NCBI GenBank assembly: GCA_028066245.1
Contig: JALCBR010000018.1
Location: 1 to 54,199, forward strand
DNA from: Pirellulales bacterium
GTDB lineage: Bacteria > Planctomycetota > Planctomycetia > Pirellulales > S012-138
Direction of reading: 5' to 3'
Length of the DNA stretch: 54,199 nucleotides
In this document: positions 28,280 through 36,741 of the stretch, piece after piece
Layout: the number at the start of each line of letters is the position of its first letter
Numbering within the stretch: the first letter of the stretch is position 1
Program-made: the position numbers and the translations under genes
Notes under the pieces: model-generated
What the model was told of the DNA's origin: nothing
The model's database searches: none
Seen by the model: only the letters and a program-made list of their open reading frames with translations

Positions 28280-30976
28280 ATGTCCACTGAGGCGCCCACC
28301 CAAGCTGCTCGAGGCACCGATAACGATCCTCAAGAGACTGCCGAATGGATCGACTCACTCCGGTACGTTCTGCATTCCAAAGGGGCTGATCGGGTCCGGT
28401 ACCTCCTCTCGGTGCTCAAGCAGACGGCCCATCGTGACGGCGTTGAAGTCCCCTTCACGCCAACGACTCCGTACATCAACACGATTCCGACCGAACGCCA
28501 GCCAGTTTATCCCGGCAACCGAGAACTCGAACGCCGCATTAAGAGCTTCATTCGCTGGAATGCCATGGCAATGGTCGTCCGCGGCAACCGGACGAACTCT
28601 GGCATCGGCGGGCACATTTCCACGTATGCCTCGGCGGCAACCCTGTATGAAGTTGCGTTCAACCATTTTTTTCGCGGGCGAGACGATAATTTCTCGGGCG
28701 ATCAGATTTACTTCCAAGGTCACGCCTCGCCAGGAATCTACGCTAGAGCTTTTCTCGAAGGTCGGCTGACCGAGCGAGATCTGGAGAACTTCCGCCTGGA
28801 ACTGGAGCCTGAAGGCGGGCTTTCCAGTTATCCACACCCCTGGCTGATGCCCGGCTTTTGGGAGTTTCCTACCGTTTCTATGGGGCTAGCCCCAATCATG
28901 GCCATCTATCAGGCCCGATTCAACAAGTACATCTCTGATCGAGGCATTAAAGATACCAGCGGTCAGCGCGTTTGGGCGTTTCTGGGAGACGGAGAAACAG
29001 ACGAGCCCGAGACGCTGGGCGCTATCACGCTGGCCTCGCGCGAGAAACTGGACAACCTGATCTTTGTTGTCAATTGCAACCTCCAGCGACTCGATGGACC
29101 TGTCCGCGGCAACGGAAAGATCATTCAAGAACTGGAAGGCATCTTCCGCGGCGCTGGGTGGAACGTCATCAAGGTCATTTGGGGCGGCGACTGGGACCCC
29201 TTGCTTGATCGTGATGAAAGTGGGCAACTGGCCAAACGGATGGAAGAAACGGTTGACGGTCAGTATCAAAAATATGTTGTTAGCCCAGGTTCCTATATTC
29301 GTGAGAACTTCTTTGGTAAATACCCTGAGTTGCTTGACATGGTGAGCCATCTTTCTGATGAGGCTCTCGTGCGGTTGAATCGCGGCGGACACGATCCGGA
29401 CAAAGTCTACGCAGCTTACAAAGCCGCGATCGAATCGGATCGGCCAACGGTGATCCTTGCCAAAACCATCAAAGGCTATGGGTTGGGTGAGGCTGGCGAA
29501 GGCCGCAACATCACGCACCAGCAAAAGAAGCTCAATGACGACGAGCTGCGCGAGTTTCGCACTCGATTCGGTATTCCGATTTCCGATGACGATGTCGCCG
29601 AGGCGCCCTTCTACAAGCCACAAGAAGACAGCGCAGAACTCAAGTATCTCATGGAACGCCGGGAGGAATTGGGGGGACCGGTTCCAACACGACCGGAGCA
29701 GCCGATCAAGATGGACGTTCCAACGTTCGAGGATTATGCGGACGACGCCACATTCGCGGGAAGCGATGGCAAGGAATGGTCCACCACCATGGGTTTTGTC
29801 CGCTTCTTCACCAAGCTGCTCCGTGACAAACGGATCGGCAACAATATCGTTCCCATTGTCCCGGACGAATCCCGCACCTTTGGCATGGAAGGCTTGTTCC
29901 GCCAAGTGGGAATCTACTCGCACGCCGGGCAGTTGTATGAACCGGTCGATGCACAGCAGATCGCATATTACAAAGAGGCCGAAAACGGACAATTACTGGA
30001 AGAAGGAATCACGGAAGCCGGCTCGATGTCGTCGTTCATCGCCGCCGGCACTTCATATGCCACGCACGGCATCAACATGATTCCGTTCTTCATTTATTAC
30101 TCGATGTTTGGATTCCAACGGATTGGCGACTTGATCTGGGCCGCGTGTGACGCTCGTACCAAGGGATTCATGCTGGGCGCAACAGCCGGACGAACGACAC
30201 TCAACGGCGAAGGGCTGCAACACCAGGACGGTCACAGCCACCTGATCGCGTCAGCTTTCCCCAGCGTCCGTTGCTTTGATCCGGCGTACGCCTACGAAAC
30301 AACTTTGATCATCCTCGATGGTTTGAAGAAGATGTACGTTGAGGATCAGCCGCTGATCTATTACATCACGCTGGAGAATGAAGGGTACGCCCAGCCGGCG
30401 TTGCCAGACTCAGCCGATGTTCGCGAGGGCGTCCTGCGAGGAATGTATCGGCTTAACTCCGTAGACACGGACAAGGACGCCCCGCGTGTTCAACTGCTGG
30501 GAAGCGGCGCCTTGATCCGCTCAGCGCTTGAGGCGCAGAAAACCCTCGCAAACAACTACGGCATCGCCAGCGATGTCTGGAGCGTCACTAGCTACCAACA
30601 ATTGAGGAGAGAAGCGGTGGAAGCCCGCCGTTGGAACCTCTTGCACCCGCAGGAAGAACCTCGCCAGAGCTATCTGGAAAAAGTGACCGAGGGAGTGCCA
30701 GGTCCGTTCATCGCCACCAGTGATTACGTTCGCCAAGTTCCGGAGCAGATTGCTCCCTGGCTGCCTGGTGGATTATACGCCTTGGGCACGGATGGTTTGG
30801 GCCGCAGTGACCGTCGTGATCGCCTCCGTCGCTTCTTTGAAGTCGATGCGGAAAGCGTGGTCCTGGCGTCCCTGAGTCAACTTTCCCGCAACGACCAAAT
30901 CAAGAAAGAGACCCTCAGTCAGGCAATCAAGGATTTGGACATCGATCCGGCAAAGGCCAACCCGTTGGTCAGTTAG
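28280..30976 (+). CDS. aceE: pyruvate dehydrogenase E1 component, homodimeric type
   Basis: This thiamine-diphosphate enzyme decarboxylates pyruvate and acetylates the E2 lipoyl group. At 898 residues it is the single-chain AceE type, not the alpha/beta type. Visible motifs are SGIGGHISTYASAATLYEV, the ThDP/Mg motif beginning GDGETDEPE (about 236) and ending with NCNLQRLDG (about 263), and in the second half the EAGS-type motif and GFQRIGDLIWAACDARTKGF. ATG 28280 has GAGGA a few bases upstream. A gap of 177 bp separates it from lpd and 102 bp from aceF; all three read in the same direction, as expected for one complex. Confidence 0.96.
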   Translation: MSTEAPTQAARGTDNDPQETAEWIDSLRYVLHSKGADRVRYLLSVLKQTAHRDGVEVPFTPTTPYINTIPTERQPVYPGNRELERRIKSFIRWNAMAMVVRGNRTNSGIGGHISTYASAATLYEVAFNHFFRGRDDNFSGDQIYFQGHASPGIYARAFLEGRLTERDLENFRLELEPEGGLSSYPHPWLMPGFWEFPTVSMGLAPIMAIYQARFNKYISDRGIKDTSGQRVWAFLGDGETDEPETLGAITLASREKLDNLIFVVNCNLQRLDGPVRGNGKIIQELEGIFRGAGWNVIKVIWGGDWDPLLDRDESGQLAKRMEETVDGQYQKYVVSPGSYIRENFFGKYPELLDMVSHLSDEALVRLNRGGHDPDKVYAAYKAAIESDRPTVILAKTIKGYGLGEAGEGRNITHQQKKLNDDELREFRTRFGIPISDDDVAEAPFYKPQEDSAELKYLMERREELGGPVPTRPEQPIKMDVPTFEDYADDATFAGSDGKEWSTTMGFVRFFTKLLRDKRIGNNIVPIVPDESRTFGMEGLFRQVGIYSHAGQLYEPVDAQQIAYYKEAENGQLLEEGITEAGSMSSFIAAGTSYATHGINMIPFFIYYSMFGFQRIGDLIWAACDARTKGFMLGATAGRTTLNGEGLQHQDGHSHLIASAFPSVRCFDPAYAYETTLIILDGLKKMYVEDQPLIYYITLENEGYAQPALPDSADVREGVLRGMYRLNSVDTDKDAPRVQLLGSGALIRSALEAQKTLANNYGIASDVWSVTSYQQLRREAVEARRWNLLHPQEEPRQSYLEKVTEGVPGPFIATSDYVRQVPEQIAPWLPGGLYALGTDGLGRSDRRDRLRRFFEVDAESVVLASLSQLSRNDQIKKETLSQAIKDLDIDPAKANPLVS

Positions 30977-31078
30977 CTTGTTTCACGCGTTGGGGCTGCA
31001 CTTCGTTGTTACCTACTCACCGAAAATCCCTTGCCACGGTGAGCCGTTAGAATCAAAGCATCTATAATCAAGAGTCAC

Positions 31079-32461
31079 ATGCCTACGGAATTCACACTAC
31101 CGGATCTCGGCGAAGGCATCGAATCGGGCGACGTTGTTGACGTGCTCGTCTCCGTCGGCGACACGATTGCCGTCGATCAGGATATCCTGGAAGTGGAAAC
31201 GGAAAAGGCCGTCATTCCGGTCCCCTCCAGCGTCGCCGGAGTTGTTGAGAAAATCCACGTCAACAAGGGCGACACCATCCCGATCGGCGCTGCAATCTTG
31301 TCCGTTGCCGCCGGAGGCGATCAGCCAGAGCAGCACGCCCAGGCGGAAGCACAACACACGGAGGAGCAGGAGAGCAGAGCCGCGGCCGCCACAACGCCAA
31401 GTGAATCAAGCAATGCTGCGGCAAACGGTTCTACGGTAGCAACATCGACTGCAAGCGAGCCTGTTTCCCCAAGCTCTCCGCCCGCGCAAGCCGCCGCTGA
31501 CCACAAACCGCCGACGAGCGCAGGGGATGACGATCATCCCGCTCCTGCCGGTCCGGATACACGGAGGTATGCACGCGAGCTGGGAGTCGACCTCAGCCGA
31601 ATCACCGGCACTGGTGAGGGAGGGCGAATCACTCGAGAGGATGTTCGGCGTTCCGTGCAAGAAGCGATGAGCCAAGGCAGTCCCACCACGCCGCCGGCAC
31701 GGCAAACCTCTCCCGCGGCGCAACCAGCTACAAGAGATGGCAAGGCGGACAGTGACGAATTTGGCTCTGTACACATCTCGCCGCTCCCGCGAATTCGCCA
31801 AGCGATCGCCCGCAACATGGCGCGTAGCGCTTCGGCGATTCCGCATGTTACTAACTTTGACGATGCGGACATCACAGAGCTGAACTTGATCCGTAAGAGC
31901 AGCTCCGCCGATTATGGCGACGTGAAGCTGACGATGATGCCATTTGTGATCAAAGCCTGCGCCCTGGCGCTCAAACGCCACCCGGAAATCAACGCCACAC
32001 TGGATCTGGACAACAACCAGATCATCTACAAAGACTATGTGAACATTGGCATCGCCGTGGATACACCGCGAGGATTGGTTGTCCCCGTGATGCAAGATGC
32101 CGTCTCGCAAAGCATTCCCAATCTCGCCCGCGGCTTGGCGGTCATGGCGGATTCTGCCCGTGACGGAAAGTTCTCACTGGAAGACCTCAAGGGCGGTTCC
32201 TTCACCATCAGTAACCTGGGCGCCATTGGTGGGACGTACTCCACGCCCATCATCAATTACCCAGAAGTGGCAATTCTGCTTTTGGGACGGTCACGTAAAC
32301 TACCGGTGGTCACCCGCGATGATGAAGTGGAAATTCGCTTAATGATGCCTCTCTCGCTGTCTTACGATCACCGCTTGGTCGATGGCGCCGCGGCTGCCCG
32401 TTTCCTTAACGAAGTCAAGGATTACCTGCAGAACCCTGGCCGTTTGCTGCTCGCTCCTTGA
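31079..32461 (+). CDS. aceF: dihydrolipoamide acetyltransferase (E2) of pyruvate dehydrogenase
   Basis: This is the core subunit that passes acetyl groups to CoA. A single N-terminal lipoyl domain has its lipoylated lysine in VETEKAV (Lys43). A long Ala/Pro/Ser-rich linker (about 80-155) leads to a peripheral-subunit-binding domain (ARELGVDLSRITGTGEGGRI), a second linker, and the catalytic domain ending with SYDHRLVDGAAAARF, which contains the HxxxDG active site. The length is 460 residues. E. coli AceF has three lipoyl domains; one is common in other phyla. A perfect TATAAT at 31063-31068 lies about 10 bp before ATG 31079 but lacks a clear -35, so a very short leader from an internal promoter is possible but unproven. 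Confidence 0.95.
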   Translation: MPTEFTLPDLGEGIESGDVVDVLVSVGDTIAVDQDILEVETEKAVIPVPSSVAGVVEKIHVNKGDTIPIGAAILSVAAGGDQPEQHAQAEAQHTEEQESRAAAATTPSESSNAAANGSTVATSTASEPVSPSSPPAQAAADHKPPTSAGDDDHPAPAGPDTRRYARELGVDLSRITGTGEGGRITREDVRRSVQEAMSQGSPTTPPARQTSPAAQPATRDGKADSDEFGSVHISPLPRIRQAIARNMARSASAIPHVTNFDDADITELNLIRKSSSADYGDVKLTMMPFVIKACALALKRHPEINATLDLDNNQIIYKDYVNIGIAVDTPRGLVVPVMQDAVSQSIPNLARGLAVMADSARDGKFSLEDLKGGSFTISNLGAIGGTYSTPIINYPEVAILLLGRSRKLPVVTRDDEVEIRLMMPLSLSYDHRLVDGAAAARFLNEVKDYLQNPGRLLLAP

Positions 32462-32548
32462 TCGCGCTCCGCGCTGTTGCGGCAGGCCATCGGCAGGGTT
32501 TCACCTGGAGTACACCTCTCCTCCAGTCGAACTTGGATTGAAAGAATC

Positions 32549-32929
32549 ATGTCCAGCTTCCCACCGCCAGAACCCCACCAGGTGGAGCCCACGATTCAGG
32601 ATCTCGTATATCTGGGCTTCAACTCGCGCGTGATCGCCCTGGACCGCGAAACCGGCGACATCCACTGGGAATGGAACTCGCCGAAAGGCACCTCGGACTA
32701 CGTCGCCGTGTTGCTCGATAATGATCGCCTGATTTGCAGCGTGCGGGGTTACACCTATTGCCTGGACCCTATCACCGGTGCGCAGCTCTGGAGCAACCCA
32801 CTCAAGGGCAAAGGGCATGGCATCCCCTCGTTGACGTCGCTGTACGGGAACAGCGGTACCACGGCAGCGGCGGCAATGATCGCCGCACAACAACAGGCAG
32901 CCGCCGCTGCGGCCGCAGCCGGTAGCTAG
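32549..32929 (+). CDS. short PQQ-repeat protein with polyalanine tail
   Basis: Start ATG 32549 (126 residues); the 24 upstream codons look noncoding. Two tandem PQQ-enzyme-type beta repeats are visible: RVIALDRETGDIHWEW (about 28-43) and YTYCLDPITGAQLWSN (about 71-86), each with the LD-TG---W core. A complete propeller needs six to eight such blades, so this is either a fragment or a subunit that assembles into one. No signal peptide. The end is low-complexity (AAAAMIAAQQQ then polyalanine). It lies just after aceF on the same strand and ends before a strong hairpin, so it may belong to the same transcript. Confidence 0.75.
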   Translation: MSSFPPPEPHQVEPTIQDLVYLGFNSRVIALDRETGDIHWEWNSPKGTSDYVAVLLDNDRLICSVRGYTYCLDPITGAQLWSNPLKGKGHGIPSLTSLYGNSGTTAAAAMIAAQQQAAAAAAAAGS

Positions 32930-33002
32930 GACGCTTTCTTGTTGACTGGCCAAGCACTGCCACTCCGGCACGCTATTTCTCCAACAACTGCTGATTACAA
33001 TT

Positions 33003-33037
33003 CAACAGGAGGCGAATCTCGCGATTGCCTCCTGTTG
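33003..33037 (+). terminator. strong hairpin between convergent genes, probably a bidirectional terminator
   Basis: A perfect 11-bp stem (CAACAGGAGGC with GCCTCCTGTTG) encloses a 13-nt loop that can pair further. It is followed by TTTACTTT on the plus strand. It sits between the PQQ-repeat gene and the convergent AAA ATPase gene, the right place for a terminator acting on one or both. The T-tracts are short, so efficiency is uncertain. Confidence 0.7.
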
Positions 33038-33039
33038 AT

Positions 33040-34206
33040 TTACTTTGCCGATGCGGCCGTTTGTGTCAGGGCTAACTCCACGTTCTCAGGGTGTTGTGAG
33101 AAGCCGATGGGCCGCCCTTGCTCACCTTGGTTCGCTCTGCGGAGCAGCGCCTTGGTTTCTTGCCAGTGCCATGCTCCTTCATCCAGGTAGCGAAGGATCA
33201 ACAGCTTGCGGGCTTCTTCCAGTTCCGCAAAGCTCATCCCGGCCGTGTCGGCCACCAACTCTTCAACAGACGCCACGCAGATCGCCTCCCGCGGCCACCG
33301 CTGCAACACGAACTTCCGCCGGAGGGCTTCATCCGGTGCTGGGAAGGAGAGAATCACGTCAATCCGCCCAGGTCGGCGCATCGCGGGGTCAATGTCGGTG
33401 ATCGCCATGTTGCTGGTAAACAGATAGACCGTTCCTGCCCTGTTGTTTACGCCATCCAGTTCGCTCAGGAACGTGGCCTGGTTGAACTGGTCGTGCGACC
33501 GGTCTCGCCGCGTGAGCGCCACGTCAAAATCGTCAAACAGGACCACGCCAGGACCATCGGTGGAAAACAGCGAGGAAATGGAGCGCGCGTGTCGAGCTGT
33601 CTCAAAGTCCTCCATGGAAACCGTGTTCCAATCGATCCCTCGGCGGGCACACTGATCGAACAACCAGCGGCAAGCCATGGTCTTGCCGTTTCCGGGCTCT
33701 CCCGTCAGCAGCAGTCCACGTTTCTTGGCGATCTGGTACCGTTCCAGGACTTCGTTCTCACGGAGCAAGAAGCCAACCGTGTTGTCCCACAGCTTTTGCC
33801 GTGTCTCTTCGGCCAGCAATGGCTGGGGCGTGTGGCGTTGTTTGCGCACCAGCCGCCGCGCGGCTCGATAGAAGCGGCGGCAGTCAGATTCTTTGACAGC
33901 CCAGAAGTCAGGCAGCCCGCAATGAGGAAGTTCAAAGCGCACCAGCTCGACGTCAGGCTCGCCCTCAATGGAGAAGGCACACCGCTCGGCGCCGTACGTC
34001 AAGTCCCGCCCACCACGGCCGGTGGTGATGCACAGCAGGGCCGGCTCTTGGTCCAATCCTTCGCTACGGAGCCGACGAGCCACCTTGAGAACGGCCTGCT
34101 CGACCCCCCAATCAAACTCAAGCGGCAGCGCAGGCTCGCCCAGCAGAGCCGTCGCCCGACGGATCAGTCGGGAAAATTCCGCAGTGTAGTTGTCGAGCCT
34201 GATCAT
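33040..34206 (-). CDS. AAA-family ATPase
   Basis: 388 residues from ATG 34206. The N-terminal 165 residues are a mixed domain I do not recognise. The AAA module follows: Walker A GEPGNGKT (169-176), Walker B VVLFDDFD (about 221-228, with Asp-Asp rather than Asp-Glu), sensor 1 asparagine in LFTSNMA, and an arginine-finger region AMRRPGRID, which is typical of classical AAA proteins (katanin/FtsH/p97-like) that remodel proteins. A small helical lid domain (PDEALRRKFVLQRWP ... MSFAELEEARKLLI) completes it. There is no protease, membrane segment or zinc motif. The genes around it do not reveal a client. Function unknown beyond ATP-driven remodelling. Confidence 0.88.
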   Translation of the reverse strand: MIRLDNYTAEFSRLIRRATALLGEPALPLEFDWGVEQAVLKVARRLRSEGLDQEPALLCITTGRGGRDLTYGAERCAFSIEGEPDVELVRFELPHCGLPDFWAVKESDCRRFYRAARRLVRKQRHTPQPLLAEETRQKLWDNTVGFLLRENEVLERYQIAKKRGLLLTGEPGNGKTMACRWLFDQCARRGIDWNTVSMEDFETARHARSISSLFSTDGPGVVLFDDFDVALTRRDRSHDQFNQATFLSELDGVNNRAGTVYLFTSNMAITDIDPAMRRPGRIDVILSFPAPDEALRRKFVLQRWPREAICVASVEELVADTAGMSFAELEEARKLLILRYLDEGAWHWQETKALLRRANQGEQGRPIGFSQHPENVELALTQTAASAK

Positions 34207-34448
34207 GGTTTGTCGCAGGGTGGAAGAATGAATTGCTCTGTGTGCTCTCCATGGACAAAGACGCGACCAACATGTTCGCGCTGATTCTCGTGCTGCGGTC
34301 CTCAGAGTTCACACCCAAGGTCAAAGTCCATTCAGGGCCAATCATTCCAGAGTCGATTCATCCGAGGTTAAGCTAGCCGGGTGCGGTTTCCTAGAAAACG
34401 GGATGGAACGTTCAACCACGCAATGCGGAATGTCTTTGGCAAGCCGCA

Positions 34449-35162
34449 CTACATCGTTTTCCATCGGCGGAAGGTGCGCACGTCTTCCGAAGTCAAAGCG
34501 AACCACTCACCGCGAATCCACTTGTTCGCAAAACGATTGTGCCAGTACACTTCAACTCCGAGGGGGTCGTCCGTTGGTATTGTGTGTATCAGGGACGGCT
34601 TTTCAGCCACATAGGTTGCCATGTCTCGCATTCGCCGCTCAAGGTTTGCCGTCCAGCCAATCTTGTAATCATGTCCAACTTGGATGAGATAGACACACGT
34701 GGGAAGGGGCTTGGGTCTGCCGTATCTTTTCCGAGCATGCAGCAGAGAAACGCAAGCACGCTCGACGTCATCATGTCCCGTGTTGAGCTGGCAATAGTCG
34801 ATCAGTTTGGAGAGCAGTTTGGGTTGACGTCCCAGCCGCGCAATCACGCCTCGACTGGGAAACGACGGATCCTGTTTGGAACGCAGTTGCAGTTCGGCCG
34901 ATGTGGGAAAGCGGCCAAGTTCCCCGATGACTTCGACCAGACGTTTCAACACGGTTTGGTCGCTGATCCTGGCGCTCGGCTTGTTGGGAGGGAAGCCGGC
35001 TTCCTGTAACGCCTGACTCCAGGAACTCCAATGTGTTCCGCGCCACGCGGATGAGCTGATGCCGGTGGCCCTGCCGAATTTTCGCTGGCCGGGCGGAACG
35101 CCGCCGTTGTCTGCCGCCATTTCACGAATGAAAGACAGGATGTGGTTCTTGTCGTTTTGCAT
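34449..35162 (-). CDS. GIY-YIG-superfamily (MUG113/T5orf172-type) protein with N-terminal endonuclease-associated repeats
   Basis: Start ATG 35162 (237 residues). The C-terminal 85 residues match the MUG113/T5orf172 branch of the GIY-YIG fold: VYLIQVGHDYKIGWTANLERR, then HTIPTDDPLGVEVYWHNRF and GEWFALTSEDV. The first strand reads VYLIQ and the second YKIGW, taking the place of GIY and YIG; the conserved Arg (ERRMRDM) and the His/Glu region are present. The N-terminal 110 residues resemble the short repeats found next to homing endonucleases (GGVPPGQRKFGRATGIS ... WSSWSQALQEAGFPPN, then a second copy with GRFPTSAELQLRSKQDPSFPS). A DNA-binding or nuclease role is likely by family; whether it is mobile is unknown. 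Confidence 0.82.
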   Translation of the reverse strand: MQNDKNHILSFIREMAADNGGVPPGQRKFGRATGISSSAWRGTHWSSWSQALQEAGFPPNKPSARISDQTVLKRLVEVIGELGRFPTSAELQLRSKQDPSFPSRGVIARLGRQPKLLSKLIDYCQLNTGHDDVERACVSLLHARKRYGRPKPLPTCVYLIQVGHDYKIGWTANLERRMRDMATYVAEKPSLIHTIPTDDPLGVEVYWHNRFANKWIRGEWFALTSEDVRTFRRWKTM

Positions 35163-35274
35163 GGCCTGCTGCCCCCGCTTCTCAGCGTCACCTGATGGCG
35201 ATCTCACTCAGCAAGCTGCGGCAAAGATTGACATTCGCACAGACGTTTTTTTTGAACTCGAAGAGTTCGGCGTT

Positions 35275-35358
35275 GGAACACCTCTTGGCGCCCCTGTCGA
35301 CTCGGACCCTGGCTCACCTGTTGGAGACACGGTTGGCTTGGACCCTGGCGCGCCTGTT
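35275..35358. repeat. degenerate 12-bp tandem repeat, about seven units
   Basis: Seven consecutive 12-mers share the pattern GG(c/a)---CCTGTT or GG-CCCT at fixed phase; units such as GGCGCCCCTGTC, GGCTCACCTGTT and GGCGCGCCTGTT are closest. In one plus-strand frame this gives a four-residue period (GAPV, GSPV, GDTV, GLDP, GAPV). The enclosing frame shows no other sign of being a gene, so I call only the repeat. Confidence 0.6.
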
Positions 35359-35367
35359 AGAATTCCT

Positions 35368-35400
35368 CCTAAAACCCCCTTTCAGCGGGGGCGGGATAAG
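35368..35400. repeat. short palindromic C-run/G-run element
   Basis: CCTCCTAAAACCCCC, a short TTTCA spacer, then GCGGGGGCGGG. In one minus-strand frame this reads IPPPLKGGFRR, the translated trace of a type of palindromic element that I have seen scattered in many bacterial genomes. A hairpin with five G-C pairs forms. Copy number in this genome is unknown. Confidence 0.4.
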
Positions 35401-35698
35401 TCTTGACGAGTGTCGCCAGACGCCCTCAGAATTTCGCCTGCGAGGAACAACAGCGGGACCGCAATTGTTGCCAAAAGGCATCACTTCTTGCCTGTCCTCT
35501 AATAATGGCCGCGAAAACTTCGCAGCGTAAAACACCGTGAACCCACGCGCTTAAAGAATCCTTCGGCGCGAATCCGCGTTGGGCACCTTGGCTGGCATCG
35601 CGATTGCAACCATCAAGCAGAGTCAGTTTTGGCAATCACTTCCTGTGCGACATGGTCGCGCGTGGATCGTCCAGCAGTTTTCTAGGTTCGGCATCGCT

Positions 35699-36565
35699 AT
35701 GCACATTCGATTTCTTGTGGAACTCGCGGCTCAACTTTCCAGTCATGGACCTGCCCTCATTGAGCGCAAAGAGCCGGTGCCACGCGATTGTTTGTTGCGA
35801 TATTGGACGGCTTCGCAATCTCGCGCAGGCGATTGGAGCCGGACGTTGAAACAATTCACGGACCCGGATTCTGAATTGCTGCCGGATGAAAATCCAACTC
35901 CACGGTGGGAACAGGTCCGCCGCGCCATGGAAGAGATCTTTCTGTCTGAAGTTTTGACGCGCGTGTTCGCCGCCATTGGCGCTGCGGTTGATCAAGCCCG
36001 ACAAGAAACGGAAGCCACGCCGGTCGTTCGCAGTGTTCTGATCAGTCACACGGAAGCGCGCGTTCGCGTGTTGCGCAGCTTGTTGCAAGGGCGTGGCGTG
36101 CCGGCCAATGACGCGATCGAACTCAATCGCTTGCGGAAACGGACGGAACGCTGGACGGATGTGTTGGTTGGTTCCTTGGCCTGCTATGCCGACGTCACGG
36201 AGTTTGCCGCCGAACCGGAAAGAGCACGGGACTTTGCTGAGGATTTCGGTCAGAACAAATCCCGAGAGCAGGCACAAACGGAGTGGGCGCTGGTGCTGGC
36301 CTCGTTACGCACATCACTGTCCGTGCTGTGGCGTGAATATAATTCCAGCGAAGACTGGAATGGCCGCATCGCCGAAAGCGTCATCGGCTGTTTTGATCCA
36401 GAGCTGTTTGATGAGTCAGGCGTTTTTCGTTCGCTGTGGACAACGCGACTCTTGGCCATCGCCGATGATACCCAGGCGATGCTGGACGACGCCTGGCGTA
36501 CTTCGCCCCAACACGCCATCTTTGCGGATGGAAGCTACTTGCCCAACCGACTGCGAGGTTTGTAG
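35699..36565 (+). CDS. unrecognised 288-residue protein, mostly helical
   Basis: I do not recognise the family. The start at ATG 35699 begins MHIRFLVELAAQLSSHG; the frame is open for 40 codons before it but with poor composition. The protein is largely helical, without signal peptide or membrane segment. A run of basic and acidic residues around 125-160 (SHTEARVRVLRSLLQGRGVPANDAIE) could form an amphipathic helix pair. It ends FADGSYLPNRLRGL. Neither neighbour suggests a role. Good coding character (no stops, consistent GC pattern at third positions by eye) supports it as a gene. Confidence 0.7.
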   Translation: MHIRFLVELAAQLSSHGPALIERKEPVPRDCLLRYWTASQSRAGDWSRTLKQFTDPDSELLPDENPTPRWEQVRRAMEEIFLSEVLTRVFAAIGAAVDQARQETEATPVVRSVLISHTEARVRVLRSLLQGRGVPANDAIELNRLRKRTERWTDVLVGSLACYADVTEFAAEPERARDFAEDFGQNKSREQAQTEWALVLASLRTSLSVLWREYNSSEDWNGRIAESVIGCFDPELFDESGVFRSLWTTRLLAIADDTQAMLDDAWRTSPQHAIFADGSYLPNRLRGL

Positions 36566-36741
36566 CAACACAGCGTTTGCAGCAACACCGCCAGAGCAGG
36601 TTTGCTTGAGCGTCATTCTCTCCCTCGCTTTTAGAAACGCGCACTCCGCGCGGTCGGTCGCCTTGGGTCGTGCACGTTTCTGTGGGACCGAGCAAGCTCC
36701 TCACAACGGGAGATGTCACATGCCGATGATGTCCTGGGGAC

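Larger units (their letters stand above)
35163..35698. other. 536-bp region with repeats, no supported gene
   Basis: Several overlapping frames are open here, but they look unlike proteins. What stands out is a degenerate 12-bp tandem repeat (35275-35358) and a palindromic C-run/G-run element just after it (35368-35400). The plus-strand frame running into the next gene is open from 35579, but I start that gene at 35699. Confidence 0.5.

Noticed and set aside
28886-29992. 368-codon minus-strand open frame
   Set aside because: Antisense to aceE, which has clear catalytic motifs; a GC-bias shadow.
33118-34284. 388-codon plus-strand open frame
   Set aside because: Antisense to the AAA ATPase, whose Walker motifs are certain.
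35059-35406. 115-codon plus-strand frame containing GxPV repeats
   Set aside because: Its first half is antisense to the MUG113-type gene and the rest is repeat; no start signal or homologous feature.
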